Source: Serinus canaria
Lineage: Eukaryota > Chordata > Aves > Passeriformes > Fringillidae
Length of the DNA stretch: 64,000 bases
NCBI RefSeq assembly: GCF_022539315.1
Contig: NC_066316.1
Location: forward strand, 98,202,179-98,266,178
Direction: 5' to 3'
Shown piece by piece: positions 59,316 to 64,000 of this stretch. Within the stretch, counting starts at the first letter, position 1. Each line of letters begins with the position of its first letter. A model generated the notes under the pieces. It had not been told where the DNA came from, ran no database searches, and was given only the letters and a program-made list of their open reading frames with translations. The position numbers and the translations under genes were made by a program.

Positions 59316-60798
59316 ATTGTTCTTTTTTGAAAAACCCATTAATTCAAAAGTTTCTCTTGAAATCTGTTGTGGGCACAGCTACTGCTTCCATACTATTATT
59401 TACCTACAAATGATTAATGTCCTATTTTCTGTGAGCAAAGGATGGCCCAAAAGCAGAGTTACACTGACACCAGGTCATTAAGCTGTAGCTGTGGCTTCCT
59501 AGGCACCAGCCCTGCTACCACTGTCCCTTTTGGGCAGGGAGCTGGGTGCAGGTTTGACCCAGAGGGAGGAGCACCATCAGTTCTTGGGCAGACTGGGTAC
59601 CACCATCCTGTTCTGCATGATGTGAGAAGACAGATGGCTGTGAGCTTTTTGTGCTGGCTGGCTCTGTGGTCTGAGCTCAGTGCTGAGCACACACCATTTT
59701 ATGGCACAGAGAAAGTTTGCAAGACCATACCACAGTCTGAGGTCCCTCCTTGCATCCCCAAAGTTCTTTCCCGCACCTTTTCCCTGGTGCAGTGACTGTC
59801 CCAGCTTCATTACTCCTTTCTGGACCTTCCTGTGTTTCTGCAGCTCGTCCTTTTCTGTTGGTGATGCTGAAAAGATTATCTGTGAAAACCACTGCACCTT
59901 TCTTTGTTCCAGCTACAGAAATGTGCTTTGTCTCTTGGTTATTTTAGAAGCTCATTTTATAAAGCAGCTTGGTGCTTTGCTGTGTTCAGTAGAGATTTTT
60001 TTGCAGCCTAACAGTATGTTCTGCTTAGGCGTTCTTTTTAGTCAATTTCTGTAATTGTGAATACTTAGGCTTTCCTGTAGGAGAGTCTGAAATGGGTTGT
60101 AGAGCTGTTACCTGGGCCAGTCACCAAATGCAGCCCCAGAGAGCAGGCAGGGCACATGCAGGGTGACCTGGGGGAGGCAGAGCCCTGGTCCCTGGCTGCT
60201 CCTGTCCCAGCATGGTCTGACAGCAGCGTGGCTTTCCTCTGTTTGCTGTGTCATTGGAGGCCATCCAAAAAGGCAGCAATCCACTGGCCCTGTGCTCACA
60301 AAGGGGAAGCTGTGACTGAGCTCAGTGAAATATCTCCCCACATGTGCCAGGGACTCTGGGGACCTTGAAAGAAGGAAGGTCTTAGTTGAAAGAATTAGAT
60401 TCAAGTTCAAAGAAAATCTAAACCACTGTTGTGATTACAAAAGAATATAGAGTACTGTGGTCCCCTGTGGTGCTGGGGTCACCGTGTTTTTTCTGCTCTC
60501 CACAGGCAGATTCTGTTCCTCCCAGTAGGTCTTTGAGAGCTGCTGAAAACTAACACAAGCTCTGGGAGATCTGGTGAGTGGGCTCTTGATAAACTGCAGA
60601 GAAACTGTACTCCTGCCACAGATCAGTGACATTAATAGGTCTAAAAATGACTGTTCCTGTGAAAGATCTGCTATTGTTCAAAACTGGATTTTTTCCAGGA
60701 GGGTTAGAGAGCCATTGCTCCAGAGGGCCCACCCAACTTCTCCCAACATGGCAGGGACACCTGCTCTCTACCCCAGCTATTTCTGGGCCACCAAGGTA

Positions 60799-61066
60799 TC
60801 ACAGAATCATAGAACAGCCTGGGTTGGAGGGGTCCTTAAAGACCATCTAGTCCTATCCCCCTGCCACGGGCAGGGACATCTTCCACTAGACCACGTTGCT
60901 CAGAGCACCATCCACCCTGGCTTTGAACACTTCCAGGGATGGGGCACTCACAACCTGTTCCAGTACCTCAACATCCCCAGAGTAAACAATTTCTTCCTTA
61001 TGTTCAACCCAAATTTAGCCTCTTCCGGTTTAAAACCTTATTATCCCTGGTCCTGTTGACATGCCC
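60799..61066 (-). mobile_element. CR1 LINE 3' end, antisense
   Basis: Starts ATCACAGAATCATAGAACAG and has GGTCCTTAAAGACCATCTAG, GGGCAGGGACATCTTCCACT, CCTGGCTTTGAACACTTCCA and GGGGCACTCACAACCTGTTC in the order of a reversed CR1 terminus. It is less diverged than the other CR1 copies in the window. The far end is approximate. Confidence 0.93.
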
Positions 61067-61379
61067 CAGCTGGTGTGCTGGGAGCTGCTGCCTCCAAGCA
61101 TGCACAGCTTTGTGGGAGCTTGGCTCCCTCCCACTGCCCACTCTGGGCTGCCTGGGGGCTCCCCAGCTCCCAGGCAGAGCACAGTGTCCAGTCTTGCTGA
61201 AGGCAGCTGCATGGAAGACAACTGGGGTGTGAGTCTGTGTGCCGGGGGTGTGATCTAGTGCCCCCCTCGAGGCATCCCACCTGCCATCCTCCACGGACGC
61301 ATCCTGCTTAGTCTCTGCAGGTACCAGAGCATAATGTTTCAGAGAGCCTTTTTCAGAACATTTGATGCCTTCACTGAGG

Positions 61380-62523
61380 GCTTCAGAGTATAGATGCATT
61401 TATTTGTTTCACAGGTCCCGGGAATCATAAAGTACTTAAAATACAGCATTTTAAGAGGTGTCCTGCAGTTTTTTCTTGCATTTACATGCAGTGAAAATTT
61501 CATCTGATGCCTTTTATGCTTCAGAAGATAGAAATAAAGTATTTTTCTACTTCTGATAATAAGCAGATACTCATAATACATTAACATGCAGATATAATAA
61601 AAGCAGAAACCCAAAATACCAGGCTTCCCTGTCTGGGAGAACGGAAAATACTATTTCCTTAGAAGAGAGAACTTTCTGGTTTACTTTGCAGTCAGCTAAT
61701 GGTAAAATGCAGTGATTTTTCTTGTAGGACAAGAAATATTAGGGAAGGGCCAGGAGCAGCAATTCTGAAAACTGATCCCAAACAGCTGCTCTACAAGAGC
61801 ATGCAAATTGAGGAGGATGACTGAAATGGGGATGTGCCTCCTGCTTTCACTCCCATCACTGTAATGGATCTATGCCCAGGTAGGACACCTATGTTGGGAC
61901 CCTGCCCCAAAGGGATCACACAAATCCTGTGCTCACTGATGGCTCCCAGGAGCCTAATTTGGCAGTGTGGTGGGATTTGAACTCTGGGTTTACACTGCCT
62001 ATGTGCTAGATAGTGGGCTCAATCCCCTTTTCCTCTCATCTCCCATACTGGGGACCAGACTGGGATCAGATTGAAAGAGACAGTACCAAACTCAGATCTG
62101 AACCTGAGGCTTGCACAAGTGCAATTTGGCACATTTTAGGTGGCAGAAACATTAATTTCATTCAACATCCCCTAAAGTTCTGGATCAGATGATATTGCTG
62201 CAAGATTTTACTAGGTTCATAGATTCCTTCAAAGCACCACATTTCAACACCTCTAGTATGACACTAATTCTAGTACATGTTCATTTAAAAATAGCATTTA
62301 GAAATGAGCTTCTAAATATCGATTCTTAAGATTAATTGGTTCTTCTTGCAGTGGCACCAATCAGAAATCAGCAGCTGGTGAGGATCTTCCTGCTCTCACT
62401 GGGAGCTGATCAGGTGAACTTTCTCCTCAGTGCTCCCCAAGCAGCCCCCTCTCCATGCAGTTGTGGTGTCACAGCAGCTCTGCTCGCTGGGCTCCAGGCT
62501 GTGCCTGCCGTTCTGTGGTGGGC
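61380..62523 (-). other. CYS1: CYS1 3' UTR (predicted)
   Basis: Minus-strand sequence downstream of the CYS1 stop. The first clear signal in transcript direction is AATAAA, seen as TTTATT at 61399-61404. The extent is an estimate. No other gene is recognised between it and the stop. Confidence 0.45.
61399..61404 (-). terminator. Poly(A) signal AATAAA (CYS1, minus strand)
   Basis: TTTATT on the + strand, about 1.1 kb past the CYS1 stop, in an AT-rich setting. It is the best visible candidate for CYS1 cleavage. Confidence 0.45.
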
Positions 62524-62626
62524 TCAGCGGCAGTACTCCCGCTCGATGCTGGCCATCAGCTCCTCCTCCGAGTAATCATACAGTATTGTGGGCTGCCCCA
62601 AACCCTTCTTGCTGCCTTCTGGGCAC
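62524..62626 (-). CDS. CYS1: CYS1 terminal coding exon (cystin-1 C-terminus)
   Basis: Read on the minus strand after an acceptor (CCTCCCATGATAG), the exon begins with one base of a split codon and encodes CPEGSKKGLGQPTILYDYSE then EELMASIEREYCR and TGA. Mammalian cystin-1 ends in a near-identical YDHSEEGLMASIEREYCR, and the gene lies beside KLF11 in other vertebrates. Cystin is a small N-myristoylated protein of the primary cilium, mutated in the cpk mouse with cystic kidneys. The lipidated N-terminus is outside the window or not recognised, so this is a partial gene. Being too short, the exon appears as no long open frame. Confidence 0.88.
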
Positions 62627-64000
62627 CTATCATGGGAGGGAAGGAATTATTGGTGTTATGAGAGACAATCAGGCTCTGAAGATACAAGGAGAGCCTGGCT
62701 TCATTTTTTTTGTGAATGGAAAGATTGAGCTGCATGTGGCTGGCTGAGACACAGATACTCTGTCACGTCTAGTTCCCATACCCCACTGGCACACTGCCTG
62801 CTGACATTTGCTATCACTTGGCACCAGTTCAGTCTGTGAGTTCATTACAGTAGAACCCTTACAGTGCTCCAGGATCAAGCTCCCAGAACCTTTCGAGTTA
62901 TGCTCCAGGCCCAGCTAAAGGACAGTGTAATCTTTATGCTACTTTTAAGGTTTTATGCAAAAAGAGATGATTTTGTTTGGATTTGTAAGGGATCTGAGTT
63001 TCAACCAAAATATGAATGCACCTCCCCCAAACTGCTCTTATGACTTTTGTTTCCTCATGGGCACAGCCCTCTGATGAGTGGGAACTGATGTATGACTCAA
63101 AGGGAACTGGCATGGGGTTTATTGGTGTTATCAGAGGTGGTTTTTGTGGGGTACAAGAGAAATCTGTCCCTACCTGCATAAGGGAGAACAGAAACAAGTC
63201 TTCTGCAGGCTTTGACCACTGCACCTCATGCTACCAATTAAGCCTACTTGGTCTTGCCCTCCAGGACTCAAGAGAGGAGCCAGCAGCTGACAAGGAGTGC
63301 TCCTCCTTGCCTTGTAGAGCTCTGGGAGGTGAGCAAGCTGGGCTGTCAGGCTTGGAACACATGGCTCCTTGGAATGGAGGTCATGGTGATGTGCAAAGCA
63401 AAGTGGAGAATTGAGCTGGTACATCCAAACTGTAAAGTGCTCTGCCATGCCATGTCAACCAAGACTTTGTGACCATCCACTAGTGAAGAACAAGTAAACA
63501 GGAAATAAATGTTTCAGTTTTGTGTCAGTTAGCTCGTTGCCAAAGAGGAGAGATTTGCATATCCACTAGCATGGCTCCAGATCTGTCCCAGACTCATTAT
63601 CTATCGAACTCCTCTAAGGATGAGATCTATCCCAACCATTGCTCTTGCAGCTGGGATAATAAAATTCATCTGTTAGCATCCTTTGAGGAAAAAACCCGAG
63701 GACACAGAAACTGCCCTAAAGCAGGTATGTAAAAGTAGAATCAGAATTGAAGAAAAGAACCCTGAAATGCTTTTCTAAGGACACTTTCTCCTATAGAGGA
63801 GTGCTTTCATACTGCTCTCCTTGGGCCAGGCAGCATCCTCAGGCTCCTGCCTAGCCCAGCTGCTCCGACCACGCTGTGTTTGCCATGCCCCCCGTGTGTC
63901 AGAAATAGCCTGGTGTTTTTCCTGGAGTCACCTGATGGCCAGCGGGTGACACTGGGTAGTGGAGGTATTCTACAGTTACTTACACTGCACTATGCCCTTG
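62627..64000 (-). other. CYS1 intron (partial)
   Basis: Sequence 5' of the last CYS1 exon in transcript direction. I could not identify another CYS1 exon with confidence. A possible minus-strand donor (GTAAGT, + strand ACTTAC at 63978-63983) lies just inside the window end, but the few bases beside it do not match cystin clearly. Confidence 0.55.

Larger units (their letters stand above)
56226..61379. other. Intergenic region between convergent KLF11 and CYS1
   Basis: No gene is supported. It holds one solo LTR (58965-59315) and one antisense CR1 (about 60799-61066). Open frames such as 56315-56926 (+) and 58041-58508 (-) have no recognisable domains. Confidence 0.7.

Noticed and set aside
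63978..64000. Possible CYS1 exon 2 donor (minus-strand GTAAGT) at the window edge
   Set aside because: Only 17 exon bases would be visible and their translation does not clearly match cystin, so no exon is called.

Overview
The window is vertebrate nuclear DNA, almost certainly from a bird and probably a songbird. The grounds are CR1 LINE 3' ends in both orientations, an ERV-L-like provirus and a separate LTR of types I know from passerine genomes, and bird-like gene content. Coding sequence is split into short exons with canonical GT-AG junctions. The gene order GRHL1, KLF11, CYS1 matches the conserved vertebrate block (human 2p25 order). The species call is inference; the gene calls rest on translated exons.

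Region 1 (1 to about 30370, + strand) is the 3' half of GRHL1, a grainyhead-family transcription factor. Ten exons encode the last 328 residues: the rear of the CP2-type DNA-binding domain, a basic linker and the C-terminal dimerisation domain. A 3' UTR of about 3 kb follows, ending near an ATTAAA signal. The introns hold CR1 copies, a 98-bp tandem duplication, a long dispersed repeat, a perfect 36-bp inverted repeat and a strongly spliced-looking 36-nt in-frame microexon between annotated exons.

Region 2 (about 30370 to 40850) is intergenic. It has no supported gene, one CR1 fragment, a poly-T tract, short tandem repeats and a small isolated CpG island at about 37170-37560.

Region 3 (40850 to 56220, + strand) is a complete KLF11 gene of four coding exons (533 aa). 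It sits behind a TATA-less CpG-island promoter with a 57-bp minisatellite, two CCAAT boxes, GC boxes and an E2F-type site. Intron 2 carries a decayed 4.9-kb ERV-L-like provirus in sense orientation, whose 3' LTR ends about 140 bp before exon 3.

Region 4 (56220 to 64000) is intergenic sequence with a solo LTR and a CR1, followed by the last coding exon and probable 3' UTR of CYS1 (cystin-1) on the minus strand. KLF11 and CYS1 are therefore convergent. Upstream CYS1 exons lie beyond the window or were not recognised.

The three genes do not form an operon or pathway; they are a conserved neighbourhood. GRHL1 and KLF11 are DNA-binding regulators and CYS1 is a ciliary membrane-associated protein. 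I found no tRNA, rRNA or CRISPR, and no novel multi-gene system. The most notable items are the GRHL1 microexon, the GRHL1 intronic palindrome, the KLF11 promoter minisatellite, the provirus rearrangement, and the possibility of an LTR-initiated, N-terminally truncated KLF11.
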